Assembly: GCF_001306455.1 (NCBI RefSeq)
Contig: NZ_LGTQ01000010.1
Coordinates: 248,001-312,000, forward strand
Length of the DNA stretch: 64,000 nt
Source: Jiulongibacter sediminis
Lineage (GTDB): Bacteria > Bacteroidota > Bacteroidia > Cytophagales > Spirosomataceae
Direction of reading: 5' to 3'
The number at the start of each line of letters is the position of its first letter. Position 1 is the first letter of the stretch. Of the stretch, positions 8,979 through 18,346 are shown piece by piece. The translations under genes and the position numbers were made by a program. A model generated the notes under the pieces. It ran no database searches. It saw only the letters and a program-made list of their open reading frames with translations, and was not told the DNA's origin.

Positions 8979-11900
8979 ATGAAACAATTAAAAGAACTTG
9001 AAGAACGTGTAAAAAGCCAGGAGAAAGAGCTCAAAAAACTACGGGCCGAAAAGACGCTGGAAGAAGCATTGGAACGAGTAAGAACCCGAACCATGGCCAT
9101 GAAAAGTAGTGAAGAGCTTCTGGAAGCAGCTATTGAAATGTTCCGTCAAATAGAGGCATTAGATATCCAACTCTGGAGTTGTGGTTTTAATATCTTTAAT
9201 GAAAAGGAGAGTACCATCAAACAATGGGTCAGCACTGGTGATGGCCGTCTGGTTCCTTCGTTCGAGTCACCCATGGATGAAGACATCTTTGTCGAATTTA
9301 CAGCAGCAGCTCAAAGGAAGGAAGCCTTTTTTGAAAGAGAAATAGGTGGCCAGGAGCTTAAAGACCATTACGACTATCTGACTACCAATCCGACGGTTGG
9401 TCAGATTGTCAGTGAAATGAAGCAATCGGGTATAGAGCTACCCGGCTATCAGGTATTTAATTTGGCTTTCTTTCAATTTGGGTATCTGATGTTCATTACT
9501 TTCAAAAGGGTTCCTGAATTTCACTCGATTTTCCAACGTTTCTCCAAGGTCTTTGAACAAACCTACACTCGCTTTCTAGACCTAAAAAAAGCGGAGGCTC
9601 AGGCACGGGAAGCTCAGATTGAAGCTTCTTTGGAGCGACTCAGAGCACAATCCATGGCCATGCGGCACAGCAATGATCTTGAGAAAAGTACTTCCATTCT
9701 TTTTGAGGAACTGGGAAAACTGGAGCTTTCTGTGGAACGTAGTGGTATTGGAATTTTTGACCGCGAAACCCGGGATTGTGACCTTTGGACCACCACCATT
9801 CGAAAAAATCATGACCCGGCTCTGGTCAGAGGGATTACCTCCATGACCCGGCATCCGTTATTGATCAAAACGTTTGATCATTGGTTGACACAAGAACCGG
9901 TACTGTATGTACTGGAAGGAGAAGAGCTCAAAGGGTATTACGAGCAAATCGTGGCAAGTGATTTTAGTCTTTCACAAGAAAGTATCAGGGAGTCGCTGGC
10001 ATTGACCCGTGAATATTACTCCTTCTCTCCTTTTATGCATGGGGGCTTGTATTGCTTCTCTGCTGAGACGCCCAGTCGGGCAGATCTGGAAATTCTCTCC
10101 CGCTTCGCCAAGGTTTTCGAGCAAACCTATACCCGCTTTCTGGATTTACAAAAAGCAGAGGCTCAGGCCCGGGAATCTGAAATCCAGTTGGCTTTAGAAC
10201 GAGTGAGGGCTCGTACCATGGCCATGCAGAACAGCGAAGAGCTCAGAGAAGTGGTATCGGTGGTGTACAAAGAACTAGGTAATGTGGGTATTGACATTCA
10301 CCTGGCCTTGATTCTCATCTACGACTGGAAAAGTAAATACATGGAGTGGTGGAGTTCAGGTCAGGGCATTGATGTACTACCTGAGAAGTTTAACATTCAG
10401 ATCTCGCCTGAGTTTGAGAAGCACCCCTGGGCAGTCCGCTATTTTGAAGCACAGAAAAATGATAAGGATTTCGAATACTACACCCTCGAAGGAGACATCA
10501 AAAAAACGGCTGATCAGTATCTTTTTGAAGAAACGGATTTGAAGCATATGCCCGTAGAATTCAAAAACATCATGCGAAGCTATGACAGTATTGTGCTGGC
10601 CGAGGCCTTCATGAAAAAAGGTGTTCTTTCCATCAGTATATTGAATGAACTCGAACCCATAGAGACGGATCTCATCAAACGCTTTGCGAAAACGATTGAC
10701 GATACTTTCAACCGGGTAGAGGAATTACGCCAGGCAGAGAGCCAGGCCCGTGAGGCGGAGATTCAGTTGGCCCTGGAACGTGTCCGGGCACGCACCATGG
10801 CCATGAAGAGTAGTTCTGAACTGGCGGAAGTTTCCTATATACTGAATAAACAGGTAGTAGAACTCGGCATTCCCACCCGGGGCTGTGCCTTTAATATTTA
10901 TGACAAAACGAACTCGAAGGAGTGGTTCAGCAATCTTGAAGGCACGATACCCACCTATATCACACCCCGTGAAAACATCTTTCTGACCTATTATGAGGCC
11001 GGTCAACAGGGAGAAACGCTTTTTGTGAAAGAATTCGAAGGCGAACAAATCAAAAAGCATTATCAATACCTCTCCACCCTACCTTTATCGGATTTTCAAG
11101 GCAGAACGATAGAAAATGATTTGAGGGAAATTCCGGAACGGCAAATTGATCATGTAGCTTATTTTAAATACGGCTATCTTCTGTTTATCACACTTGCCCC
11201 CGCTCCCGGGGGTCATGATATTTTCGTACGTTTTGCGAATGAGTTTGAGCAGACGTATACGCGTTTCCTTGACTTACAAAAAGCGGAGGAGCAAGCAAGA
11301 GAGGCCCAGATTGAAGTGGCCATGGAACGGATCAGAAGTAAGGCTCTGGCCATGCATTCCTCAGAAGGTTTGAAAGATGTGATTATTGAATTAAGACAAC
11401 AGATTGATTCTTTAGGAGAATTGGATCTGGAGGCGAGTGTTATCCATCTTTATCCTGAAAATGAAACGATGTTCGAATCCATAGCAGCGGTAAGGCCTCC
11501 CGGGGAGTCTGGAGAAATAGTTTTGGCCAACGTCCATTTCCCTGTGGATGCAACGGATCAGATAAAGCATATGATTGAAATGTATCATTCTGATATCAAA
11601 GAATATACGATCGAATTTGACAAAGAAATGGCGGAGGAATGGCAACAGGTTATGCTCAAGCATGCACCAATGATAGCAGAAAGGCGAGTTGGTTTTGTCA
11701 ACAACCGACGGTTATCAGAACATTCTGAATTTTGGAATTTCGGCGACTTTTCGGAGGGATCACTTTTGCTGGTTACACATACTCCGGCCAGCGAGGATAC
11801 AAAAACGGTTTTAAGAAAGGCTACGGCCGTTTTTGACATCGCCTACAGGAGATTCCGTGACTTACAAAAAGCAGAGGCACAAGCCAAACGAGCCGAGGAA

Positions 11901-12782
11901 GATTTAATCAAAATTAAGGAAGCCAGAAAAATCGCTGAGGATGCTTTGATAGAACTTAAAGCCACTCAAGCCCAGCTTATTCAATCTGAAAAAATGGCTA
12001 GCCTCGGAGAACTTACGGCCGGAATCGCTCACGAAATTCAAAATCCGTTAAATTTTGTCAATAATTTCTCGGAGGTAACTCAGGAATTAACAGACGAGTT
12101 ATTGGAAGAAAGGAACAAGGAGAGGGGAGAACGGGATGAAGGGTTAGAAACAGAGCTCATTTCTGACATTCAGGAAAACCTCAAAAAAATCAATCACCAC
12201 GGTCAGCGGGCCAGTGGCATTGTCAAAGGCATGCTGGAACACAGTAGAAATAGCTCTGGACAAAAGGAATTGACCGATATTAATGCTTTGGCCGATGAAT
12301 ACCTGCGACTCGCATACCACGGCCTTCGAGCAAAGGACAAATCATTTAATGCAGATTCTAAAACCGACTTTGATCCAAATCTTCCGAAAATAGAGGTGAT
12401 TCCTCAGGACATTGGAAGAGTTCTTCTGAATCTGATCAATAATGCGTTTCAGGCTGTAAAAGAGGAGGGAGAAAGGAGAAAGGAACAAGGGGATATGAAT
12501 TATAAGCCTCAGGTTTCAATCCGTACAGAGGTCACCGCTCAAAGCTCATTGCTCATCGCTATAACCGATAACGGCCCCGGAATTCCTTCTGAAATCAAAG
12601 ACAAAATTTTTCAGCCCTTCTTTACTACTAAACCTACCGGACAAGGCACCGGTTTGGGCTTGAGTCTTGCGTATGATATTGTGAAGGCACATGGTGGAAC
12701 CCTTGAAGTGGCCACTGTAGATGATGGAAAAGAAAACAGAACAGTTTTTACTTTAGTTTTTCCTTCCAATTCAAACGCTTAA
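8979..12782 (+). CDS. Soluble histidine kinase with five tandem sensory repeats
   Basis: 1267 residues with no membrane helix. After an N-terminal coiled coil come five modules, each opening with an ALERVRARTMAM-like helix (starting near residues 32, 219, 407, 600 and 783, a period of 183-193) and continuing into a roughly 150-residue alpha/beta domain that ends RFxDLQKAEAQA. The modules look GAF-like in size and linker, but I do not recognise a named domain. The transmitter follows: H-box with His1018 in GIAHEIQNP, N-box LINNAFQAV, and G-boxes. It begins 25 bases after the preceding kinase. Five ligand- or kinase-interacting modules on one soluble kinase suggest signal integration. Confidence 0.9.
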   Translation: MKQLKELEERVKSQEKELKKLRAEKTLEEALERVRTRTMAMKSSEELLEAAIEMFRQIEALDIQLWSCGFNIFNEKESTIKQWVSTGDGRLVPSFESPMDEDIFVEFTAAAQRKEAFFEREIGGQELKDHYDYLTTNPTVGQIVSEMKQSGIELPGYQVFNLAFFQFGYLMFITFKRVPEFHSIFQRFSKVFEQTYTRFLDLKKAEAQAREAQIEASLERLRAQSMAMRHSNDLEKSTSILFEELGKLELSVERSGIGIFDRETRDCDLWTTTIRKNHDPALVRGITSMTRHPLLIKTFDHWLTQEPVLYVLEGEELKGYYEQIVASDFSLSQESIRESLALTREYYSFSPFMHGGLYCFSAETPSRADLEILSRFAKVFEQTYTRFLDLQKAEAQARESEIQLALERVRARTMAMQNSEELREVVSVVYKELGNVGIDIHLALILIYDWKSKYMEWWSSGQGIDVLPEKFNIQISPEFEKHPWAVRYFEAQKNDKDFEYYTLEGDIKKTADQYLFEETDLKHMPVEFKNIMRSYDSIVLAEAFMKKGVLSISILNELEPIETDLIKRFAKTIDDTFNRVEELRQAESQAREAEIQLALERVRARTMAMKSSSELAEVSYILNKQVVELGIPTRGCAFNIYDKTNSKEWFSNLEGTIPTYITPRENIFLTYYEAGQQGETLFVKEFEGEQIKKHYQYLSTLPLSDFQGRTIENDLREIPERQIDHVAYFKYGYLLFITLAPAPGGHDIFVRFANEFEQTYTRFLDLQKAEEQAREAQIEVAMERIRSKALAMHSSEGLKDVIIELRQQIDSLGELDLEASVIHLYPENETMFESIAAVRPPGESGEIVLANVHFPVDATDQIKHMIEMYHSDIKEYTIEFDKEMAEEWQQVMLKHAPMIAERRVGFVNNRRLSEHSEFWNFGDFSEGSLLLVTHTPASEDTKTVLRKATAVFDIAYRRFRDLQKAEAQAKRAEEDLIKIKEARKIAEDALIELKATQAQLIQSEKMASLGELTAGIAHEIQNPLNFVNNFSEVTQELTDELLEERNKERGERDEGLETELISDIQENLKKINHHGQRASGIVKGMLEHSRNSSGQKELTDINALADEYLRLAYHGLRAKDKSFNADSKTDFDPNLPKIEVIPQDIGRVLLNLINNAFQAVKEEGERRKEQGDMNYKPQVSIRTEVTAQSSLLIAITDNGPGIPSEIKDKIFQPFFTTKPTGQGTGLGLSLAYDIVKAHGGTLEVATVDDGKENRTVFTLVFPSNSNA

Positions 12783-12807
12783 ATTTAGAAACTGAAATGA
12801 ACTGCAA

Positions 12808-14139
12808 ATGACCATACTCTTTCTGGCAAGTCTGATTTCATTGAATATCATCATGAAATACTTGCTGAATAAAGATACTGATGCCTCGCTATTTGAAATA
12901 AGCAGAATCCTGAGAATCGGTGTTTTTGTTCTCATGGGTGTTAGTTTCGTTATTCCTGATCAATATGATATCGGGATACGCATCGCCTGGCTCCTGATTA
13001 TTGGTTATATCGCTTATATTCTTTTCCAGTACAAAGAAAACCGCATGGCCAGAGATTTGATGGTGGCCATTGTTCCCTTCGCTCTTATTGACACTATTCT
13101 GGATTTTACAAAAGATTGGTTTCCGGAATTCTGGAATGAATACAATTCTTATCTCGACCTGCTTCAGCTTGGTGCCATTGTCTGGATAATTGCCTATTGG
13201 TTCAATATCAGTCGTCAGCAAAGAAACATCAAAAAAGAAGAAGAAAAGCGGCGTTTAATTGAAGAAGAAAACCACCAGCTGGAGGATATGGTTAAAGAAA
13301 GAACCAGAGAACTGGAGGATCAGAAAAACAGTTTGCAGGAAGCCCTTGTAAACCTTAAATCCACTCAAAATCAGCTTATTCAATCTGAAAAACTGGCTTC
13401 TTTAGGAGAATTGACTGCCGGAATTGCCCATGAGATTCAGAATCCCCTGAACTTCGTCAATAACTTTTCTGAGATCAACGGGGAATTACTAACCGAACTT
13501 AAAGAAGAAATCTCAAAAGGGAATCAGGAAGAGATTGATTTCATTCTAAAAGACCTGGTGGAAAATGAAGAAAAGATTGCATACCATGGCAAAAGGGCTG
13601 ATGCTATCGTCAAAAGTATGCTACAGCACAGCAGAAGAACTGAAGGAGATTTTGAGCCAACTGATATCAACACTTTAGCAGATGAATATCTTCGATTGGC
13701 CTATCATGGACTTAGAGCCAAAGACAAAAGTTTTAATGCTAACTTTTCAACTGAACTTGCCGAAGATATTCCTCTGCTAAAAGTGAAACAGCAGGACATA
13801 GGGAGGGTTATACTTAATTTAATCAATAATGCCTTCTACGCTGTTAATGAACGGAGATCGTCTGGTGATGCCGATTATAAACCGGAAGTGAAAGTAATCA
13901 CCAGAAATCAAAAAAACTGGGTAGAAATTGAGGTCAAAGACAACGGCACCGGAATCCCTGATCAGGTAAAGAGTAAAATATTTCAACCGTTTTTCACCAG
14001 CAAGCCGGCCGGCCAGGGAACGGGCCTGGGGCTTTCGCTCTCTTATGATATCATAACCGCAGGTCATAAAGGAAAACTGAGCATGAAAAGTAAGGAAGGT
14101 GCGGGCACCTCCTTTATAATTCAATTACCAAAAGAATAA
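12808..14139 (+). CDS. Membrane sensor histidine kinase
   Basis: 443 residues. Four membrane helices occupy about residues 1-135; a charged coiled coil (KKEEEKRRLIEEENHQLED) leads to the transmitter with H-box GIAHEIQNPLNFVNNF (His208), N-box LINNAFYAV and G-boxes DNGTGIP and GQGTGLGLSLSYDI. The transmitter is of the same subfamily as the two kinases upstream but more diverged. It lies 25 bases after the five-module kinase and four bases before the receiver gene, so kinase and receiver are very probably partners. Confidence 0.9.
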   Translation: MTILFLASLISLNIIMKYLLNKDTDASLFEISRILRIGVFVLMGVSFVIPDQYDIGIRIAWLLIIGYIAYILFQYKENRMARDLMVAIVPFALIDTILDFTKDWFPEFWNEYNSYLDLLQLGAIVWIIAYWFNISRQQRNIKKEEEKRRLIEEENHQLEDMVKERTRELEDQKNSLQEALVNLKSTQNQLIQSEKLASLGELTAGIAHEIQNPLNFVNNFSEINGELLTELKEEISKGNQEEIDFILKDLVENEEKIAYHGKRADAIVKSMLQHSRRTEGDFEPTDINTLADEYLRLAYHGLRAKDKSFNANFSTELAEDIPLLKVKQQDIGRVILNLINNAFYAVNERRSSGDADYKPEVKVITRNQKNWVEIEVKDNGTGIPDQVKSKIFQPFFTSKPAGQGTGLGLSLSYDIITAGHKGKLSMKSKEGAGTSFIIQLPKE

Positions 14140-14143
14140 ACTC

Positions 14144-14515
14144 ATGAAAATACTCGTAGTTGATGACGAAAAAGATATTGAAGACCTGTTTCTTCAACGT
14201 TTCAGACGTGAAATAAGAAAGGGAGAAGTAGACTTCGTTTTTGCCCATTCCGGCGAATCAGCTTTGGACTATCTCCATGAGCATGAGTCTGAGGCCGTGT
14301 TAATTTTATCAGACATCAATATGCCAGGTATGACCGGGCTTGAATTGCTCCGAAAAATACGTTTGAATTATAAAAAACCGCCACCGGTGGTCATGATGGT
14401 TACCGCCTACGGCGATGATGAAAACAGAACAAAGGCGGATGAATACGGAGCCAATGATTTTCTGACCAAGCCTATTGATTTTAAAGACCTGAAAGAAAAA
14501 CTTAATCTAGCATGA
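14144..14515 (+). CDS. Single-domain response regulator
   Basis: 123 residues forming one receiver domain: acidic pocket VVDDE at 5-9, phosphoacceptor Asp57 in [11 protein letters not shown], conserved Thr in MMVTAYGDD and Lys in FLTKPIDF. There is no output domain, so it acts as a phosphorelay shuttle or by protein contact. It ends in an ATGA overlap with the receiver-cyclase gene and follows the third kinase by four bases. The receiver of the next protein is a close relative, suggesting duplication. Confidence 0.9.
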   Translation: MKILVVDDEKDIEDLFLQRFRREIRKGEVDFVFAHSGESALDYLHEHESEAVLILSDINMPGMTGLELLRKIRLNYKKPPPVVMMVTAYGDDENRTKADEYGANDFLTKPIDFKDLKEKLNLA

Positions 14516-15567
14516 GCGAAAAGCCTACCCAAATACTTGTTGTAGATGATGAGGCAGACCTTGAAGCACTTATTCGTCAGAAATTCAGAAGGCAAATTCG
14601 TGAGGGCAAATACGAATTTCATTTTGCTTCAAACGGACGGAACGCCCTTGAAGTTCTGGACTCCAATTCTGAAATTGGACTTATTCTGAGTGACATCAAT
14701 ATGCCGGAAATGGATGGCCTCTCTTTACTCATTAAAGTAAGTGAGAGTAATCCTCTTGTGAAAGTGGTGATGGTTTCAGCCTATGGCGATATGGAAAACA
14801 TCCGTTCTGCCATGAATCACGGTGCTTTTGATTTTGTGTGTAAGCCGGTCAATTTTGAAGATTTAGGCGTAACTATTGAAAAAACGGTTAAACACATTCA
14901 GCACCTTAAAGAGACCTTTGAGGCTATTAAAGAGAATAACATTCTAAGAATGTACGTAGACGACAGTGTTCTTAATTTCATGAGCCGAAGTGAGTTTGAA
15001 AACTCACTCAGAGCCAATGAGGCTATTGAAGGTACTGCCCTCTTTATTGATATTTGTGGTTTCACGGCCATTTCTGAAAGCGAAAGTGCCGATTTCGTCG
15101 TAAAACTCTTAAATGACTACTTTGACATTATCGTCAAAGAAATCATGGTTTATGATGGTGTCATTGACAAGTTTATGGGAGACTGCGTAATGGCCGTTTT
15201 TAAAGGGGAATATCACCTCGATAGAGCCATAGATGCCGGTCTGGCCGTTAGAAACAAAATTGACTCAATCAAAGAACCTGCAAAAGGGATAAATGAATAC
15301 CTGCCAAAAGTTTCAATAGGCGTAAATCCAGGAGAGATGATTTCAGGGAACATTGGTTCATCGTCTCTGAAACGGCTTGATTTTACGGTAATTGGTGATG
15401 CCGTAAATACGGCACAACGGCTCCAGTCAAAAGCGGGAGAAAGCCAGATTCTGATTACAGAAAAGGCTTATGAGCAGATCAAGGATTCTTTCAAATGTAA
15501 CGAGGTCGGAGAAATGACCTTCAAAAACAAAAGTAAAGCCATTAAATGTTACGAGGTCATTGAATAG
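14512..15567 (+). CDS. Response regulator with class III adenylate cyclase output
   Basis: 351 residues. Residues 1-125 are a receiver (Asp61 in [11 protein letters not shown], Lys111). Residues 165-351 are a class III cyclase catalytic domain: metal Asp180 in FIDICGF and Asp224 in [10 protein letters not shown], purine-site Lys220 and Thr292 ([11 protein letters not shown]), and transition-state Asn299/Arg303 (NTAQR). A Lys/Thr pair fits subclass IIIb adenylate cyclases, so cAMP is the likely product, made in response to phosphorylation by the operon's kinases. The start overlaps the previous stop (ATGA). The gene faces an HD-domain gene with one base between the stops. Confidence 0.9.
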   Translation: MSEKPTQILVVDDEADLEALIRQKFRRQIREGKYEFHFASNGRNALEVLDSNSEIGLILSDINMPEMDGLSLLIKVSESNPLVKVVMVSAYGDMENIRSAMNHGAFDFVCKPVNFEDLGVTIEKTVKHIQHLKETFEAIKENNILRMYVDDSVLNFMSRSEFENSLRANEAIEGTALFIDICGFTAISESESADFVVKLLNDYFDIIVKEIMVYDGVIDKFMGDCVMAVFKGEYHLDRAIDAGLAVRNKIDSIKEPAKGINEYLPKVSIGVNPGEMISGNIGSSSLKRLDFTVIGDAVNTAQRLQSKAGESQILITEKAYEQIKDSFKCNEVGEMTFKNKSKAIKCYEVIE

Positions 15568-15568
15568 C

Positions 15569-16156
15569 TCAGGATAGACTGTACTTTTCTTTAAGCTTCC
15601 TTAAATGCTGCTGCTTAAAGTTTTCTTTGTTCTTGCGGTAAAACTCGGTGTGATATTGATGGTTCTCCAGAAAATGGATTTGACGTGCATCCCACTCTTC
15701 AAGCGTTAGATCGGGCTCAAAGTACTGCAGCTCTTTGAACAAAAAGGAACTTACTTTATCAAAATTTTCTGTGCTCAGATATTCTAAATCAGCATCTGCC
15801 AATATTTCTTCCAGACAGTTTTGTGGCTTTTGAGGAATTTTAGTAGCTCTGATCATCCCCTTTACTTTTTCAATATCAGAATCGGTAAGGTTATACTTCG
15901 GAAGCTCTGACTCTACCATTTCACAGCTTATTTCTTCGTGATCTTCTGCTTGTACCAGAAAGCCTGAATCGTGATATAAAGCAGCCACTCTCAGTAGGTA
16001 TAAATCATGATCAGCAACACCCATTTTTTTAGCGAGATAACAGGCCATTTTCTCTACATAAATAGTATGTCTGACGCTGTGGTAATGATAATAATCGGCA
16101 AGATTATACCCAAGGTTTTGGATAACGTCGTAGTAGATTTTTTCGAAGGCGACCAT
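15569..16156 (-). CDS. HD-domain phosphohydrolase-like protein
   Basis: 195 residues with a complete HD metal-site signature: His30 (VRHT), His62-Asp63 (LYHDSG), a following DHEE, and Asp in LADADLEYL near 121-123. HD proteins hydrolyse phosphoesters including cyclic nucleotides and nucleotides. It ends one base from the adenylate cyclase gene on the other strand, so a role in turnover of the cyclic nucleotide is tempting but inferred only from position. It is likely co-transcribed with the YitT gene six bases upstream. Confidence 0.8.
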   Translation of the reverse strand: MVAFEKIYYDVIQNLGYNLADYYHYHSVRHTIYVEKMACYLAKKMGVADHDLYLLRVAALYHDSGFLVQAEDHEEISCEMVESELPKYNLTDSDIEKVKGMIRATKIPQKPQNCLEEILADADLEYLSTENFDKVSSFLFKELQYFEPDLTLEEWDARQIHFLENHQYHTEFYRKNKENFKQQHLRKLKEKYSLS

Positions 16157-16162
16157 TATAAC

Positions 16163-17044
16163 TTAATGATTACGGATTTTCTTCACCTGACCTCCGCTTA
16201 CGTCTTTAATGCTGTTTATATAAACAAAAGCTGCGGGGTCAGTTTCAAAGATTGATTTTCTGATTTTTTGTATTTCAAGACGGGTTACAATCGTCATCAG
16301 GATATCACAATCCTCATGTACATCAAAAGACTCCGGCAAATAACCCCGCTCTCCTTTATACACCGAAATTGCCTTACCGTGTTCGTTGACAATAAGGTCT
16401 TTTACCTCTTCTGATTTTCCTGAGATTACGGTCAAAGCCGTGTATTGTTCAAAACCATCCACCACATAGCCTGAAACCTGAGTAGCCGTAAAGTAGGTAA
16501 GTATGGAATAAAGGGCCTTCTCCAGTCCGAAACTGTAAGCTGCCGCCAGAAAAATCAAGGTATTGATGGCCATAATAATCTCAGACGAACTGAGACCTGT
16601 TTTATTTGTCGTGTACTCAGCTATCACCTCCAAACCGTCAATAACCCCACCGGCTCTGATGATGAAACCTATACCCAGACCAATAAAAAAACCACCGAAA
16701 ACGGCGATAAGAATCTTATCATTTGTGACCGTGGGTAAACTCAAAAACTGGAGAAAAACAGCTAGTAAAAGGACCGCCAGCAGTGACTGCACCGCAAAGC
16801 CTTTTCCTATTTTTCGATAACCCAAATAAATAAAGGGCAGGTTAATCAGCACCAAAGGTATACTTACATCCACATGAAAGATTTCATGCAGAAGAATGGA
16901 TATTCCGGTAATACCACCATCGAGAAAATGGTTTGGTATCATAAATCCCTTAATGGCCACCGTGGCACACAGGGCACCCAAAACTGTGAAAATGACCGAC
17001 TTGAATGAGAATACGGAAGACCAGCTAAAAGATGAAGATGACAA
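16163..17044 (-). CDS. YitT-family membrane protein
   Basis: About 293 residues: five to six membrane helices rich in Gly (FLDGGITGISILLHEIF, FIGLGIGFIIRAGGVIDGLEV), then a soluble C-terminal DUF2179 domain with KGERGYLPESFDVHED. This is the YitT (DUF161 plus DUF2179) layout; the function of the family is not established, and transport is assumed. The start is uncertain: the frame opens with TTG at 17044 and there is no ATG before the first helix. The HD gene follows six bases later in the same direction. Confidence 0.8.
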   Translation of the reverse strand: MSSSSFSWSSVFSFKSVIFTVLGALCATVAIKGFMIPNHFLDGGITGISILLHEIFHVDVSIPLVLINLPFIYLGYRKIGKGFAVQSLLAVLLLAVFLQFLSLPTVTNDKILIAVFGGFFIGLGIGFIIRAGGVIDGLEVIAEYTTNKTGLSSSEIIMAINTLIFLAAAYSFGLEKALYSILTYFTATQVSGYVVDGFEQYTALTVISGKSEEVKDLIVNEHGKAISVYKGERGYLPESFDVHEDCDILMTIVTRLEIQKIRKSIFETDPAAFVYINSIKDVSGGQVKKIRNH

Positions 17045-17110
17045 GCTCTTGAATATTAATATTTTGGCTAAACTAATCTATTTGACAAGTATCTCAAAGT
17101 TTTATCAGGC

Positions 17111-18205
17111 TCATTTGAGCCATATGGTCCGGCCTTTTTTCGCACTTTTTCGGGCAGCATCAAGAATTTCCATCACCGTCATATTATTTTCCAAAGCAGA
17201 TAAGGCCGTCGGCTCTAATTCAATGGTACCTCTCACTACTGCCGCCAGCAATGAAAAGGCATCGTCATAAGGATACGGCCGCTCGTTCAATACCATTTGC
17301 TCCTCCTCATAACTATCATAACCGGTAGACTGCCGTACTCTGAGTTGATGACCATTGTCGGCATAAATGGCTCCGTCTGTACCATAAATTTCCATATCCT
17401 TTCTGCCAATGGGCCAATCCCATGAAGGCTGAATAACGGCGTTGGCATTTTTGTAAGTCAGTAAAATCGTCGCATCATCATCAACCTGTGGATTGTTCTC
17501 AGGCTGAAGCTGTTGAGTTACGGCAGTTACGCTGATTGGCTTTTCACCATCCATCATCCAGGTTAAGAGGTTTGCTCCATAACACCCGAAATCTGTAATA
17601 GCTCCACCCCCATTTTGAACTGGATCAATGAGCCAATCAAGAAACTCATGGCTAATATTAATTCGTACCGGCCCTTTATGCCCATCTCTGACCACCACCT
17701 TTCTCAGTTCACCAATAGCACCTTCTTTCAATAGTTCGTTAGCCTTATGGTTTGTGGGGTACCAAGTGGTTTCATAATTCGTAATGAGGTGAATCTTGTG
17801 TTTTTGAGCCAATGCCTCCATTTTTTTTGCATGTTCAAGACTAACAGCCAAAGGTTTCTCTACCATGACGTGAATGCCTCTGGGGGCACAGGTCTCCACC
17901 ACAGAAAGGTGTTCGTAGATTGTCCCAAAAGCAGAGACTGCCTCCGGTTGGTGAGCCTCTATCATCTCGTCCATTGTATTGTAGACTTTTGATAAGCTGA
18001 AGCCATATTGATCAGCATAGCGTTGAGCAAGCTCTTTGTCAGGCTCCACAATACCTACAATTTCAAAATCCTCTCGCTTTTCACTATTAAAAACTCCATG
18101 AACATGGGTATGGGTCAAACTGATAACTCCCAGCCGTAGGGGAGAATTCTGCCCGCTGACCGTGGTAAAAAACAGAACATAAAAGAATAAAAAGGTTAAT
18201 CTCAT
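17111..18205 (-). CDS. Exported Gfo/Idh/MocA-family oxidoreductase
   Basis: 364 residues with an N-terminal signal-like segment (MRLTFLFFYVLFFTTVSG), then a Rossmann domain starting LRLGVISLTHTHVHGVF and the family motif MVEKPLAVSLEHAKK, followed by the substrate-binding beta-sheet domain (DFGCYGANLLTWMMDG). These enzymes are NAD(P)-dependent sugar or inositol dehydrogenases; exported copies with tightly bound cofactor are common in Bacteroidota glycan utilisation. It lies 66 bases upstream of YitT on the same strand. Substrate unknown. Confidence 0.8.
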   Translation of the reverse strand: MRLTFLFFYVLFFTTVSGQNSPLRLGVISLTHTHVHGVFNSEKREDFEIVGIVEPDKELAQRYADQYGFSLSKVYNTMDEMIEAHQPEAVSAFGTIYEHLSVVETCAPRGIHVMVEKPLAVSLEHAKKMEALAQKHKIHLITNYETTWYPTNHKANELLKEGAIGELRKVVVRDGHKGPVRINISHEFLDWLIDPVQNGGGAITDFGCYGANLLTWMMDGEKPISVTAVTQQLQPENNPQVDDDATILLTYKNANAVIQPSWDWPIGRKDMEIYGTDGAIYADNGHQLRVRQSTGYDSYEEEQMVLNERPYPYDDAFSLLAAVVRGTIELEPTALSALENNMTVMEILDAARKSAKKGRTIWLK

Positions 18206-18346
18206 TTCAATGGGTTTGATCAGGGAAATTTACAAAATGAATTTTCAGCACATCACAGATTTACAAAAAATCGTTTTCAGGAACCTCAATGGGTCATTCG
18301 ACTTTTGACCCTATCTTTACAACAAACAACCCTGAACCTCTTCGTC

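Noticed and set aside
8979-12782. Assembly artefact as the source of the repeated kinase modules
   Set aside because: The five modules differ widely at DNA level between their conserved linkers, so the repeats are real and old.
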